This document shows, in pieces, positions 27,080-40,200 of a stretch of DNA of 64,000 nt. The notes under the pieces were generated by a model. The model worked only from the letters and a program-made list of their open reading frames with translations, was not told the DNA's origin and ran no database searches. Source of the stretch: Taenia hydatigena. Taxonomy: Eukaryota > Platyhelminthes > Cestoda > Cyclophyllidea > Taeniidae. Numbering within the stretch: position 1 is the first letter of the stretch; every line of letters begins with the position of its first letter. The stretch is from NCBI GenBank assembly GCA_036345935.2, contig JADWOT020000005.1, positions 5,699,960 to 5,763,959 on the forward strand, in the 5' to 3' direction. The position numbers and the translations under genes were made by a program.

Positions 27080-28560
27080 AAACGCGTGACTTCGTGAACG
27101 ATTTTACTGTTATCATCAGCCCTACGGTGAGACTAGTCTCCTCGACAATTTGGTCGCACAAGTGTCTAGTGTGACGATGGACTGACCACCAACACGGATG
27201 TGATCGCCACTATCGTGATGGCTTGAAGTTCTCTGCAGTTCTAGATTGCACTCTATTGCATGAAAGTCCACAGCCACTGCTACTCACCATCTTGGCAAAC
27301 GGTGATTGAAACAGCCCTCAACTTAAACGTTGGCCATTAACGAGGGTAGTGATAGTCTCCGCTTGATTTGATTGGCCTTTATGTACCCGAAGCAAAATCA
27401 TTTCCATTTGGAGCCTTTGGAGCTGATTTGGGTGGTCAGGTAAGTTACCTATGCCACTGCATTTCTCCACTCAATGTGAAGAGCTGTTACGATGAGGCAG
27501 AAAGTTGGCAATTCCGCTTGCCATTACGAGGAAGTTGGGTTAAATTCAGGCAACTTCTCCAAGACTGTTGCGTATAAGCGATGCATTATCATTGACATTT
27601 TTTATATCTAAGTGACCTGATTTGAATCTGCAGTCTGCTCTTACTCTGGAATGTTTCCTTCACTAGTAATAATGTTTACTGAGGTTGGCGAAGGATTTCT
27701 GCTTCATGCCCTGACGGCCACGTTGCTCAGTCGTTAAGTGTTCTCTTTTTTCAACTTACTTGCAACATGTACATTACAGAAATTGGGTTTTAATTGTCTT
27801 GTTAGTGAGGACTCATCAAATGGGTCGAATCCGCTACCGCTATGACGATTTGATTAGTCTCCACGGGACGGGTGGTCAGGTGGGCGCAAACCAATTAGTT
27901 TGTCAGGTCTCGTAGCGATTAACAAACACACAAAACCGCTGTCTAAATTTAAAGCTTTAATTTTATTCGTTATGAGTCCAATTTTAGGAAAGAACCTGTA
28001 TTTGGCAAGCTTCTTCTTAAAATTTTAATTGTCATTTAAGAGGTTTTACAACTTACGTCGTTGCGTCACACTTGTGCCCCTACTAAAGGGATGTTTTAAG
28101 CTTCTCAGACTTATTTTAAAATACATTTTTGCTGCCTGTGTCTTTTTCACGTCCTAGCAGAAATCTAAAAACCACAAGCAGACAGTAGAAGCGATGAGTG
28201 GATGACTTTGAGTACGTCCATCTACCTACCTGCCTGCCAAATCACCTGTCAACCCATCCATCTCTATTGCTCCTCATAAATTATGAGAGATAATTTGAAT
28301 TTTTCGTGATTGTTCTTTATCTACCTATTTGTGTCCCATAAAAAGGAATGAGAAGTCTTTCGTCAAAGAAAAATTATCCATCCAACTTGCAGCCTGTTCG
28401 GAAATAAGAGAGTTTGGCCTCTTGGCTCCCGTAGGCTTCCTTAATTGTTCTGGCCACAGACCAAACGTTAGTGCTCCTTTAAATCTAAGGAAGAAGGAAG
28501 GAAGATGATACTCATCAATGGTTTACAGAGTATTTACTCGCGATGCTAACCATGCTCTGA
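27080..28560 (+). repeat. Interspersed repeat F1, full-looking copy
   Basis: Begins near CGGTGAGACTAGTCTCC (27126). It continues with TGCATGAAAGTCCACAGCC, TTTCCATTTGGAGCC, CAACTTCTCCAAGACTG, CACGTTGCTCAGTCGTTAAG, GACGATTTGATTAGTCTCCA (27843) and CATCTACCTACCTGCCTGCC (28221), and ends with CTCCCGTAGGCTTCCTTAAT (28424) and its 3' flank. With the 13-kb copy it defines the module order. Confidence 0.72.
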
Positions 28561-29559
28561 CTGGATAGTTTTCTACCTTTCTGCTTCCGTAGGTTGCCAA
28601 AGACGGAGTTCTTGTCACCTCTGCCTGCAAACACATTGCATCTTCCTTCCATTTGAGCAATAAAACAGACACTTTGTTGAGCATTTTTGTTAAAGTTGCA
28701 CAAATATCTCGCCATAGGGAGTCAAAAAGAAAAAAATTTAACATTGGAAGAGGCGCAAGTGGAGAAATGACAACTTAAGTGATGCCAGTTCTCGAGACTC
28801 AGTTAGTAAGTTTCATTTTTCTCAAAACTCAGGGTTGAGTGTACCAACAACCTGTCACCACTATTTTTGGTGGAAAATCCACCCACCTTTTGATTTAAAG
28901 TATTGATTGCTCTTTTCGTACATTAGCAGATGTCCAAGTACCCGAAAACTTGGTTCCACTTTGCTGAGATAATGCAGACACAAGTGGGTGGCATATTGTA
29001 ACTCCAAGATGTCATTAGCGCTAACCTGCCAAATTCTCGCAATATGCTTCCTTTCTGTTAGAAAATGTTGCTTTTTGGAAGAGATTATTATCAACTTATA
29101 ATCGCGTTCAAAGTCATGCGAATTAGAGATGCAAGTAGGTGGTGAGGAGAAGAAGAAGGCAGTGTAAGTTGGCGCTTCTAAGGCAACCGAGTGGCAATTT
29201 TCACCTGGCAATTCTGCCGTCTAGCAGAAGTAAAACTTTTAATCATGCAGTAAAGGTGGTTGGTAAACTGTGGCCTACATTCCATCAGAATAATTTTATC
29301 CTCGCCTGCAAAATAAAGGTCGTTGGGTAACAGCTTGGAAAACTATGCAACAATCTGAGACAAGCTGCACGCTTATGCAGGATGGGTGCAAGCAGAACCC
29401 ATTCAAAGTGCCCAAATTGATATGATCTTAGCGAAATCTTTGCACCTGTCCTCTGAGGGGTGGAAAATTGGGAAGTAAGTAGAAGAGACAGCATCTATCA
29501 AATACTCTGGACCAAGTAATTGCCACGGTATTTTGCACTTACGATCTCCGTAAGCGGGT

Positions 29560-29660
29560 TTCATGGACTTCGGTGACAAGAGAACTGATCCATCTAACTC
29601 AAGATAGGCTAGACTGGGGTATTCCATGCTAGACAGCTGCTAGCACCAGCTATTGACACA
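29560..29660 (+). repeat. Short interspersed repeat F7, copy 2
   Basis: ACTTCGGTGACAAGAGAACT at the left matches 55160-55182 (ACTTCGGTGACAAGAGACCG). GGCTAGACTGGGGTATTCCA at the right matches 5188-5208. Confidence 0.55.
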
Positions 29661-32464
29661 TGTAGGCAGAATGGACAGAGTTGACAGACACTACTGTGAC
29701 CAATATGACGGTGGTGTCCAAGTTACTGGAGCGTGCAGATGTAGTGTCCCTCTGACTTTGGCCGACCGTCTTTCGTTTTCCCATGCCTGCCTCTACTTTC
29801 AATGAGGAATAATCATCTTCATTGAAGTGAAACATTCTTTACAATTCCATCAGAGGCATTGCACGACTGAACAACTTCACCTGCCTCACTAACTGGCCAG
29901 CTGTAGTGGAATAATTAATATGCGACGCGTGTCTGTCGTGGAAAGGTGTCTCTCAACTCACTTATAGCACTAGTAGCAAGCAAATGAATAAACGATGCAT
30001 AGCAGGTGCCAGTGCCGACGCTCGTCACCAGGACTACCGGGGTCATCGGCATCATTAGGGTCATTAGGATATTGTAAGCGCTTTGCATTAATTTCCGTTT
30101 TGTTAATCGCTTCTATCACCACATTAGCCTTTTGTTTGTACACGCTTTGGTGTCATTCTGTGGTTGAGTCCTGCTCTGCCTGCCCAACTATTTGACGTCA
30201 AGACCGTCAAATTTGCGGTCAAATGTTGAAGGGCAGCATTATTTCACCTGATTACGGGCCCGTAAAGGACTTGTATCATTATATATTTACAGGAGTTTTG
30301 GGGAAGATCTACCAAATTCATGCCATATATGGGCGGATGGAGTATGAAGAGAGGATTTGACGTGCCTTATCAGAAGTGAATATGCTCACTCGCGGTGAAG
30401 GTTGGTACCGGTGAAGTCAATTCGACTAAGAAACACGAGGATTGCGAATGCCAGATGGCAGTCTTCGGTTCGGACAAAGAAATAAACGCCTACATTTCGC
30501 CGTCCTTACAACTTTTGTTTTCCTAACGAGTTTCACTGCCCTCCTTTGTTTGGTGCTCAAATTTAGCATCACTTCTTGACAATCGTGCGCAATTGCAAAG
30601 GTTAAAATCTACTTCAGTTTTGACAACTGTGGCTGTCATGTGGACATGTTGGCTACTCCTCAGGCAAAGTACACTTCATCGCACTAGTCACCCCTAAACG
30701 CGATTAATTTGGAGTGTTTGCTGGAAAACAGGACAAAATCCACTGATCCATGTAAGAGGCTCGGAGTACGCAACTTCAAAATTGCTCTTGCGCTCACTTG
30801 TATCCACTTTGGCCGCTTTAAAATGAGAAACTAGACCATTCTCTCGTGTGCATTTTGCAGAAGACAACGTGGAGGATGATAAGAGCTCACAATAACCCTC
30901 TTCACTATAATGTGCCTATTAGGATGATGTCATTAGTCCTCTCTCCTTGCCTTCTGCGTTTGCTGGCTGCAAGAGTGGACAATAAAACGGAGATGCTTAC
31001 AGCACAGCTCATGGATTATTGAGAGTGAAAGCAAGCTCAAGCTTCTGATTACATCTTTTACTCTTCTCCTCCAGTGCAGCCTTAAACACCAGGTTGTGAA
31101 ATGCCGTAAGGTTAGCTATTCCCATAGATTAAGAAAAAAGCCACAATAACAGCGTCTAATTTTGTGAAAGTTGGATTGAAAAGATATTAGTGAGCCTTGA
31201 GATTGCTATATCCCCCCGAATGCCCCTCTGATTGGTCAGTGCCACGTAGAGATGGGCGTGAAGTAAGCTAGCTATCGCTACCAATTTTAAGGTTAAATGT
31301 CATATCCGCGCAAAACGCGAATCATCCTCTGTCTCCGTCAGTCGCCGCCACTTATGTGGCGCGGTCACGTGCACCCACGACCGAGTCTCCTGCTTTGCCA
31401 TTTGTGTTGGCGAATGAAGAACTGTTGAATGAAGTTTGTGTCTCCTGATGGCTGCTGTAGGCCACTCGACGGGGACTTCAAGCTCGCATTACAAATACCA
31501 GCTCGAAACAATGGCACCGGACATGATTCCATCTCTAGTGTAAATGCATTTAGGTAAGGTCTCGAATCGACTCAAAACTCACGCCATTATAGATGTTGTC
31601 AGCAGAGGCAGTGAGATCGCAGAAAAGGTAGGTGCAATACGATTAGGTGCACTAAAGATACAAAGAGCTCTGAAGGGAAATGGTTTGAAATTGTGATGCG
31701 TAGTGTCAGAATGTAACAATGTGTGAAGAACACTCTTTAATTAGCTATTTTCTTTGTGAGTGGTAAGGCTTGACTCATGCAATCTAAAGACGAGGTTTTT
31801 AATTAAGAAATCGGTGTATTCCTAGGCTCTTGGGCTTGTGAAGTACTGCTATCAGCTTTTAAATGACCTATTTTGTTCCGTTCTGCCGGTAAGGTGTTTG
31901 TTTAAATTTTACCCCCGACTTATTCAGATGACTCCTTCCGCCACTTTTGTCCCGTGGCATTCTGTTCTTTGATGTCTTTTCTGTATATTCACGATTTAGT
32001 GCATATGCTTCACGTTTCTATATGGGGAACGCAAGGTGAAAGGCCACCACCCAGACGTCAGTGGTTGACAGCTCTCTGCAGAGGAACAGCCACCCCGAAC
32101 TCGTTGACCAAGTACTGCAGCATAACGGCCATCGTCAATGCACAAGACTGGCCAGGCTCACAAGCATGGCAGGTAGTCAGCATTCTAATTGCTCAATCAG
32201 TCTGTCAAGAGTTAAGTGAGCCGAATGCACTACTTGAACTGGCTTAACATGTCCGTTTATCTATAAGCTATGCGATTAAGACAGTACTGCTTCCTTGATT
32301 GCAGACAAAGCAATTTCTCATTCCCTAAATGCTGTTGACACAAGAAACAGGTCTACTAAAGAGCATCGTCGTGCCTTTAGCACCAAGTAGCCTTACCTAC
32401 TCTAATCCATTAAGGCATTACGATTCACCCGGCAGAGGATTCTCCCTCCGAAAATGGGATTTTT

Positions 32465-32580
32465 ACGAATGGGGTGCCATTCTGTCTGTGGCACGAATTT
32501 TTTATGTCATGGCCCTACTTGGCATGCAGATGGTTAAGCGCACTCCTTGGAAGGTTTTGCTGCGGCCTACCACGAGGATC
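32465..32580 (+). repeat. Interspersed repeat F9, copy 1
   Basis: CATTCTGTCTGTGGC and GGCATGCAGATGGTTAAGCG here align with ATTCTGTCTGTGATGC and GACATGCAGACGGTTGAGCG near 45868-45935. Confidence 0.5.
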
Positions 32581-33099
32581 TCCACGAATTAAGTGAAGCA
32601 GTAGAAGAAGAGGAATAGGAGAGGCACGGTGAAGCAATGCAGTGGAACAAAATTTGGTGAATTAAACTATATGACACTTCAGTTTCAATGATTATGGTCG
32701 CCAGCTAAAAGGGTTATGGCGGTCCACAATCACTGCTCCTACCTCATGATTCTGTTCAATCCGAACCTGTGCTCCTTACAGCACCACCAATAAGCACTCG
32801 AACCTACAATCCCTGCTTATAAAATATGGCGAACTTCTCCTCTGTTCTCTCAGTACGTTTGAAGTTCTCGAGCTGAAGAGACGTCTAAATAAAGCCTATA
32901 GCAATTCTGTTAACCGATTATGGAACGATATGAACTTTGTGAAGTGTACAGAAATGAAGTGTGCGACAGAATCAAACTTTGAAATGACTTGCACCGATTT
33001 CAAAGCAAAACTTTCTTAAGTCCCAAATTTGGTTGCTAAACAAAATAAAATCTGCTGAAGGGCATGGATTTGTCTTGAGCAATGCGTGGCCTACCCACC

Positions 33100-33330
33100 T
33101 TCACCCCACCCAGTTGTATTTGCCTTGGATGCATTACATTTCACCCATAGAGGAGACACTCATCAAAAATGAGTTCGCGACTATTTTTTAATTAACTCTA
33201 CCTAACAAAATGCGTGACATTTTGGCATGTGCTTTGCTTCCTCCTAAAATTTAGATGAAAATGCACAGTTGATGACAGAATTCGCCGTGACTGGTAGGAT
33301 GGACCGCCGGGAACGAGGTTCGGCAAAAGA
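33100..33330 (+). repeat. Interspersed repeat F6, copy 1
   Basis: TTTCACCCATAGAGGAGACA then CTCATC aligns with TTTACCCACAGAGAAGACAC at 38467. Downstream, GACCGCCGGGAACGAGG versus GACCGCCAGGAGGAAG keep the same order and spacing. Confidence 0.5.
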
Positions 33331-34899
33331 GGAAGCTTTGCAGTGAAATTATGCTTAATAAAATTTACTTATATGACTTTTTGAATTTCCGCGATTCTTA
33401 ATGCCAAGTCGCAAGCTAGCAACGTTTCGTTGATGTCAGTCCGCCCATAATCCTTACTCCACTTTCATTAAAGGTTTAGGCCAGATTTGCGCTACCTTAT
33501 GAACAAACAGATAAACAATCACGAATTATTTTGCAAAATTTTTTTTTCATAAAAATCATTTTGTTGCGATAGCGATTCTTTTGACCCAGGATTTAACAAG
33601 CGTCTTTGCCCTCCCAATTTGGTCTGCTAGGCTAGTCCAAACGTCTCCTTGTGGAATGGACCAGCAACCCAGACTTTCTTAGCTCAACTTCTGTGATTAT
33701 TATCTCCTCAGAGTTGGATCGTAGAATATCTATAGAGGACTACAAACCCATGGATCGCACTCAACTGTCCAATGGATGTTGTCCCAATTTCGTGGTAATC
33801 GACGGCGTGGCAAAGAAAGGACGTAACTAAGCATACCTGTTCTCCACCGTTAGGCACCCGGACACATGCATACACTTGTGTAAACTCAGGTTCGAATCGA
33901 GTCGGTCGCGTCCTTCATCCATCGTCCCTTTCCCAACTAAGCAATACTCCTCTTGTCCCGCACTCACAATGTCTGCATTAAAGTATCATCCCTTTGAGGT
34001 CATATATCCAATCCTTCTCCTTACCCATCTTTCTCCCTTTTCCGTCTCTCGCAGTTCTTATGTCCCCGCTGTTGCAGTTGTCTACCGATCACCACTTTTG
34101 TCTAAAAATTGGCCTGGAAATACTCTATCAAAATGGGCTAATTATAGAATAAATTATTCACCACTACTCCATATGTTAACAAAGAATATGGTCTTGTATG
34201 GGCATTCTGATCCACCTTCATCCAGAACGGTCATTTTAAGCTTTTCTCAAAGTGCTTTTTTTAATTCCCTGCCTTGTAGTCACAATTTAATAGGCAAAGG
34301 AAAATGAAATTCTGAGTCGCAATTTGTGTACTAATTTTTCTTTAAAATCAAGCCTTCCTGGTTTAGAAGCCTCCTCTCCTTTCCTTTTTTCACCTCTTTC
34401 CAGACACCTTAAGGCGGCACTTTGCTAACTTTGTGAATTAAAGCAGATTTATCCACTTTAAAATTTGTCTGGAGGAAGCGGTCTACGAGATTCTAATAAC
34501 CCAAATGCTCAAATGGCCAATACTGAAGACTATTACGTGCCAGAAATTTGTGTAACCTTTTAGGTAAATGGAGTAACCAATATGGAAGATATTTCGCAGT
34601 GTGTAGATCAAATGAACCACTCTTAATCCCACGACCAAATCATGGAATGCAGCTGCTATCAGTGTTAGCGTTGGATGTAGGCCGTGTATGCAGGTCTTCC
34701 TCGCGGTCAGGGAGCATTGAGCTGCACATCCAGTGTTCCCAGCACTTGCGTAGTTTAACCACGGACTTTAAAGGCAGAGCTGAATCCAAACACTTCTAGG
34801 TTAAAAATTGGAGACAACCCCCTCCATCCTCTCCGTTGCGTTGCTCAACATCTCAGCAGAACTTTAGCTTTTTTAGAAAGTAGGAAGGCGATGAAGTTG

Positions 34900-35170
34900 G
34901 ACCCTTACATATTATGGTGAAACTGCAGTGACTTTTCGTAGCTTTGGAGGATTCTAAAAGTGCGTTTGATTGCTTGATGTGTTCCAAGGCTTAGATGTAC
35001 GTCATATTGGACATACACTGCTCTTTATCGTGGTGCCTGCCATTATTCTGTCCCACTGATGTCGCATATTGTTAAAAAGCATTCAGTGATGATGAATTAG
35101 ATTTGAGCTTATCAGTGATAAACCATAGTTGCAGCAACTTTTCGTCCACTTTGTTGCACTGCAGAGACAA
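34900..35170 (+). repeat. Interspersed repeat F10, copy 2
   Basis: GTGACTTTTCGTAGCTTTGG (34931) and CAACTTTTCGTCCACTTTGT (35136) match the first copy at 9480-9730. Confidence 0.5.
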
Positions 35171-35429
35171 TTCAAAGTAAACGACTTACTTTGACCGTCG
35201 AAATAGCCACAGCCACCGCGTCACTTGCAATACTACCATCCATTTCCCTTAGTGAGGGTTCTTTTGGACTAAGTTAATTCCCGAATAGCGCATTAAGAGC
35301 AAAACTGAGTAGCTTAAATTTTAAGCTAAGAAACATATCACTTACAACTCCAATGGGTAGCACAGTCAATGTGGAGGCCAAGCAGATTGTTCCCAATCGC
35401 CATTTACGCTGACTGACAGGAGACAGTTA

Positions 35430-36350
35430 GCATAACTCCTCTTCATGTTCTTTACTTCTTCCACGCTTTCACCCTCTGCAAAAGCAATCTTGGTGAGCAT
35501 TCGCTTTTTGATCATCCTACCGTTGAGCGCTGAATTTAGTGCTTTTGAGTTGCAAACTCCAGTTAAGAAAATATCATTTATTATACCTTAAACTCTCCCC
35601 TTACGTCCCACAATACTACGTATTCATTACCACTGTGGATGCGCGTGGGAATGTGAGTGGGGACGTAGTTGTCTAGTCGCTGACAACAAATTAATGACAG
35701 CAGTGACAATAAAACTCGAGAAATGTCTAGGAAAATCGGTCGTGAGCTGGACTTGCCACAACACAATACAGCGCACTACAGGGCAACATAATGCACTGCA
35801 ATTCCGCATTTTGCTCAAACATGCCATAAAAAGCATCACACCTTTGAGGTGGTATGGGAGATTGATATTTCCTCCTGCTTCCTTTAATTCACCCCATATT
35901 TCATAGTAATCCATCTGGTGGTAATACGTGTAAGGTTAAGCAGGCAATTGAGATGGAAGAGGGAGGCGAAAAACGAGATGGCTGTGTGTGTGTGACTAAG
36001 TAGCATTTCGTTTTCAGGGACAAAGACCCTCACAAAAGTGCGATTGAGGTGGCATAACGATATGCTACATAGTTTTGTGAGGCGCTAAATTACAAGGCTG
36101 ATTTGTTTAACGAACGAAAAGGCCTATTTTATGTAGTTTTCCATTTAACTCTCAATCACCCAAAACCGGATGACGAGATTGCACTAATTCGGGTGGATTC
36201 GAATACTTCCAATCAGTTGGACAGAGAACGTAACGAAGAGTGGAGGGATTGAAGTGCCATCAGAGATGTGCGGAATGACTAAAAGATAGCTGACGGTGAC
36301 TATACAGGTGGAGTTTCTTGCCACCAAGATGGTCATCATTAAAGGTTGCG
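35430..36350 (+). repeat. Interspersed repeat F3, copy 3
   Basis: ACTTCTTCCACGCTTTCACC (35454), CCACTGTGGATGCGCGTGGG (35632), GAGATGGCTGTGTGTGTGTG (35975) and TTGCCACCAAGATGGTCATC (36318) match the other two copies in order. Confidence 0.55.
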
Positions 36351-38449
36351 TTATTTGACCGCAATGGTGAAAGGAATATCGTCACTCTGTTGTACCATTT
36401 CTCTCTTCTTGTCAACGCTTTAACTTTATGGTTATTGCCTTTTGGGTAGATTTGTTAGTTGGTCATTATTTGCAATAGAAGCTAGAGCAGGTACTTCGAC
36501 TTCAACTGCCCATGCTTCTGGAGTTAGGATAATGCACTGCTCTATACTAATGCACGAGCCATTAATTTTCCAAAATCTTGACAACAGATGGTACAGCGAC
36601 TTAATATACATAACTTCCCTTATTTATTCCTGTTGAATAGCTCAAAATTTGTGCAAAATTGTTGCCTTCAGTGGGCTCAAAATGGACATCTTGCAAAGAT
36701 CTAAGTAGTGTTATGGCAAAGGCAGGAGGAGCTTGAGAGTCGACTTCGGCACTTCTAATAGTCACTTTTTTCATCGTCTTGCTATGCAATCACACAAATT
36801 GAAGGAGCTAGGCGGAAAGGGATATGGTGGGAGGGATCGCGGCCAAGTGATAGGTCGAATCGGAGACTGTCATACGACAAACAAGCCTGATGATAGAAGA
36901 AAGAGGCGAGTAGATGCCTCACTGTCAAGGCGTGGGGCTAAAGAACTGGCAGGTGACTTAAAAAGGCCAAAATACCCCTTGAGAACATTGCTGTCTCCCC
37001 CTCCACTGGCAGTGGAACAAAAGGATCAAGTTTAAATCTATTCGTATGCTATCTGGAAAGCATTTGCATGAATACCTATCTACCAACGTCAAATTGAATG
37101 ATTGCGTGATTGCAACATAATTCATTTACTTCGACCTCCTGCTCAGTCCTGCTTCCGACCTGGGGTCAAACTCCAATAGCTATGCTCCGATTTCCCACCC
37201 CACTTGTAAGTCAAACCGGCCGTGTTCACCTGCTGCGGATGGTCTCTGTTGGGGCCGTGATCGACCTGATCGGAGGCTCTGTTGCTTTCGAGGGAGTTGC
37301 CAACCACTGGCGTCATGTTTTACTCCTAACCCTGCGTTCCAAATTAGGAGACTTGACGTGTACCTTAACAACTGGCAATGAAACAAATATGAGCGGAACG
37401 GAACGTTGCGACACCTAAATGAGCGTGGTATGAATGAATGCAACAGATCACTCAAAATCTGGTGGCAGCACTTTAGGGATTTAGGAGCCTTAGCAAATGT
37501 CAGTTCCCTAGTACTTTCTTTAGTGATGTCAAGCATATGTTGGCGTTACGTAAGTAAAGCCTTATCACTCACCAATGGGCAGAACAGTTTATTAAAATGC
37601 GTCTCTAATTTTAGTGTCACCTTCTGACACTGCATTTAGCAATCCCTGCATCGTTTTCCTTTTATTCTGAGATTATTTGTGAACCTACTTCTCCTGTGGT
37701 ATCTTAAAACAAGTCCGCACCTGTCACCTACAACCTCAACTCCGGGTGCTAATCGCTGTCCTGCCGCGATCAAGATAGCATTAGGTAAAAGATGGAGATA
37801 AATCAGGTCGCTTGTCAATAAAGTTAAAGGCAACAAACTCTAATTCATACTGCGAACTTACTCGTTGCGCTTTTGATAAAACCATCTTAGCACTCACTCA
37901 CTCTACTCAACTTCACCGTACTAAGTATTTGCATTGGGCTGTCCTTTCTACGTCTAAATCTGTTCTGCAGGAGCAAAGTTGGTTTATTTTTTGCATCATT
38001 CCTTTTCCGCAGTTTTGTTTATTATTTTTTGTGCCATGGCATTTCGTTCTGCTTATATTATCTGTTGATAGTTTACCAGTGGTACATAATTAGTATGGAA
38101 GGGTTCTATTCCGAGGCTCACACGCGTTCCGCCTCCCCATGGGGAGCACTGGATGATTGGTCTCACCTTGGTACCAGGGTCTGGCAACTCATTTGAGAAG
38201 AACGAAGCCTCCAATACCGTTGAGTATGTACAACGTCAAACCGTCACAGACTGAGTCTTCCTACCATGGGTAAACAAGACTAACTAGGTTCGGGATTAGG
38301 ATGGATGATCGGCCGCCCAAATGCTCAATCCGTCCATCAGGACCGAAGTGGACCAAACCGGTTACATGGAATGACTGAAATGTCCCAAATGCTCTTAACA
38401 TAAGGAATTGAATGACGGCAGAATATCTTTGCCTGCCCTTACTCAACCC

Positions 38450-38640
38450 ACCTAGAGCGGGTTGTATTTTACCCACAGAGAAGACACTCATCGAGCGCAG
38501 AAATCCCTAATCAGTAACGCAAGCCCAGCATGTCATTGCCTTCCAAGGTTTTCAGTTAGATGTGCGCAGTTCATGCGAATGTTTGCTGTAGCTAACCACA
38601 GCGACCGCCAGGAGGAAGACTTAGCAAAGTAAAGCAGCTA
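38450..38640 (+). repeat. Interspersed repeat F6, copy 2
   Basis: See the copy at 33100-33330 for the aligned anchors. Confidence 0.5.
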
Positions 38641-39419
38641 GGCCGTATAACCATGCCAGTCTTCACTTTTAGCGATTTTGGTCGCCATTAGAGGAGCCTT
38701 GGGCCTACGTATAGCACAATGATCACCTAACTGATATGATGAATTTCCGGTTTTTCTTCTTGTGAGCGTAAAGGTCACGAGCTAAAAAGGCGAGTGAATG
38801 TGTCTGAAACGGTTTTCAGAAGTCCTTCGTGGATTGATGTGAAAGCTACATAGTAGGCATTTTATGAATGAATGCCAAGCAGACCTGGCAATGATGTCTC
38901 AGCTACGCTTCTTTGAACGTGGTCCACATCAGCAAGGTAGGACGTAAAAGTGCTAGTCTGACCGAGTTTCAATGACTGGCGTGACGCAGCAGCTGCATTA
39001 CCATCTACAACCATCACTCGAACAAGGAATGAAGTACTCGTTAGGGTCAAACTATAGATAGATAATAACAAATAATTAGTTAAATGGAATATGACAGGAC
39101 CCCAATTCAAGAATTAAATGGCATTCTATTATCGAGGTCCACAGGGTACACTCTTCTGAGAGTTTGATTTCGGATCACCTTTAAGTATACCATAGGGAAG
39201 AAAAAATGCTATTCAACAGACCTGCATGCTCCAAAATGGCGATGGCAAACTTTGAGTGATTTAGTTCTCAGACGAACGCCAGCATGCCATTCTAGGCTGA
39301 TTAAAGTCATTTGATCAGGACCCACTTTAACTGGTGGTCAGATAGGCACATTGATCCTTTATCAATTTTTGCAGCTTTTTTGTCTCCTTCAAATCAACTA
39401 CCAGTCCCCTACCCCCTGC

Positions 39420-39500
39420 GCCTTGACAATGAGGCAGCTACCCGTTTTTCTCTCGTCAGACTTTTCGGCGTGTGGCAACCTTAGAAGTAACCAGGTCACT
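39420..39500 (+). repeat. Interspersed repeat F5, copy 2
   Basis: See the copy at 17925-18010 for the aligned anchors. Confidence 0.5.
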
Positions 39501-39849
39501 CAACTTCCTGGCATTCCTGGCGTAGGGTTTAATGTTGTCTTTTTCCACAGACACCACAAGAAGCTCAATTTCATTGGAGAATAACGGTCGGGTGGTAGTA
39601 GAGTGGAAGTCTGGCAACTCAACGGCACGAAAGTCTTTGCGCTACGACTGGGCAATAAGCAGGAATTTGTCCATTAGCTTTCTTGTGTAGGGGGATAAAG
39701 GCATTAAGAATGAAGCCTACTATTTTCAGATGAGAGGGAGACTGAGGACTTTTAATCACGAATCAGTAAGGGTGTGTCAAACTCAACAGCTTCCATTGAT
39801 GAGGAAGGGACACATTCAGATTAAATTAATCTTAAACTTCTCAAGGCAA

Positions 39850-40200
39850 GGAGAATAATGCCTATTAAAAAAGGATGTTAGTTGTGAGGGTGTCGAGGTG
39901 GCGTGCATTGCCAAAACACAAAAGTGCAATTTCATTAACGAGTTTTTTAGAAAACTTAAATAATGCAAATGCTTTTGCAAAATAAGCCTAAAATTACCAG
40001 ATTTTGCGTTGATTAGTGATTAAACTTATAAATTTAAATGACACTTTATCAGTTCCTCTATTTAAATGAGGGCGACAGGCAAATTATTTTATGCCTATCA
40101 GATTTATTGTCCCTTGGAGACCAATTAAATCACCATAGCAGCCAGCAAATTGAATCTGGTTGATTAATCCCCAGAGGTGAAACTATTTATACCCAACTTG
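39850..40200 (-). repeat. Interspersed repeat F1, core fragment, reversed
   Basis: On the minus strand, GGTGATTTAATTGGTCTCCA then AGGGAC matches the F1 core. The flanks are too diverged to trace a full copy. Confidence 0.5.

Larger units (their letters stand above)
28561..34899. other. No gene recognised; scattered repeat fragments
   Basis: Fragments at 29560-29660, 32465-32580 and 33100-33330 recur elsewhere. Frames of 143 codons (33876-34307) and 116 codons (28861-29211, minus) read as random translation. Confidence 0.35.
36351..39849. other. No gene recognised
   Basis: Contains fragments of F6 (38450-38640) and F5 (39420-39500). A basic 100-codon frame at 36733-37035 begins at a non-ATG codon and has no recognisable domain. 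Confidence 0.35.

Noticed and set aside
30193..30200. CRE palindrome TGACGTCA (also at 50650-50657), as a possible bZIP target
   Set aside because: Two occurrences of an 8-mer in 64 kb are about what chance gives, and neither is near a promoter.
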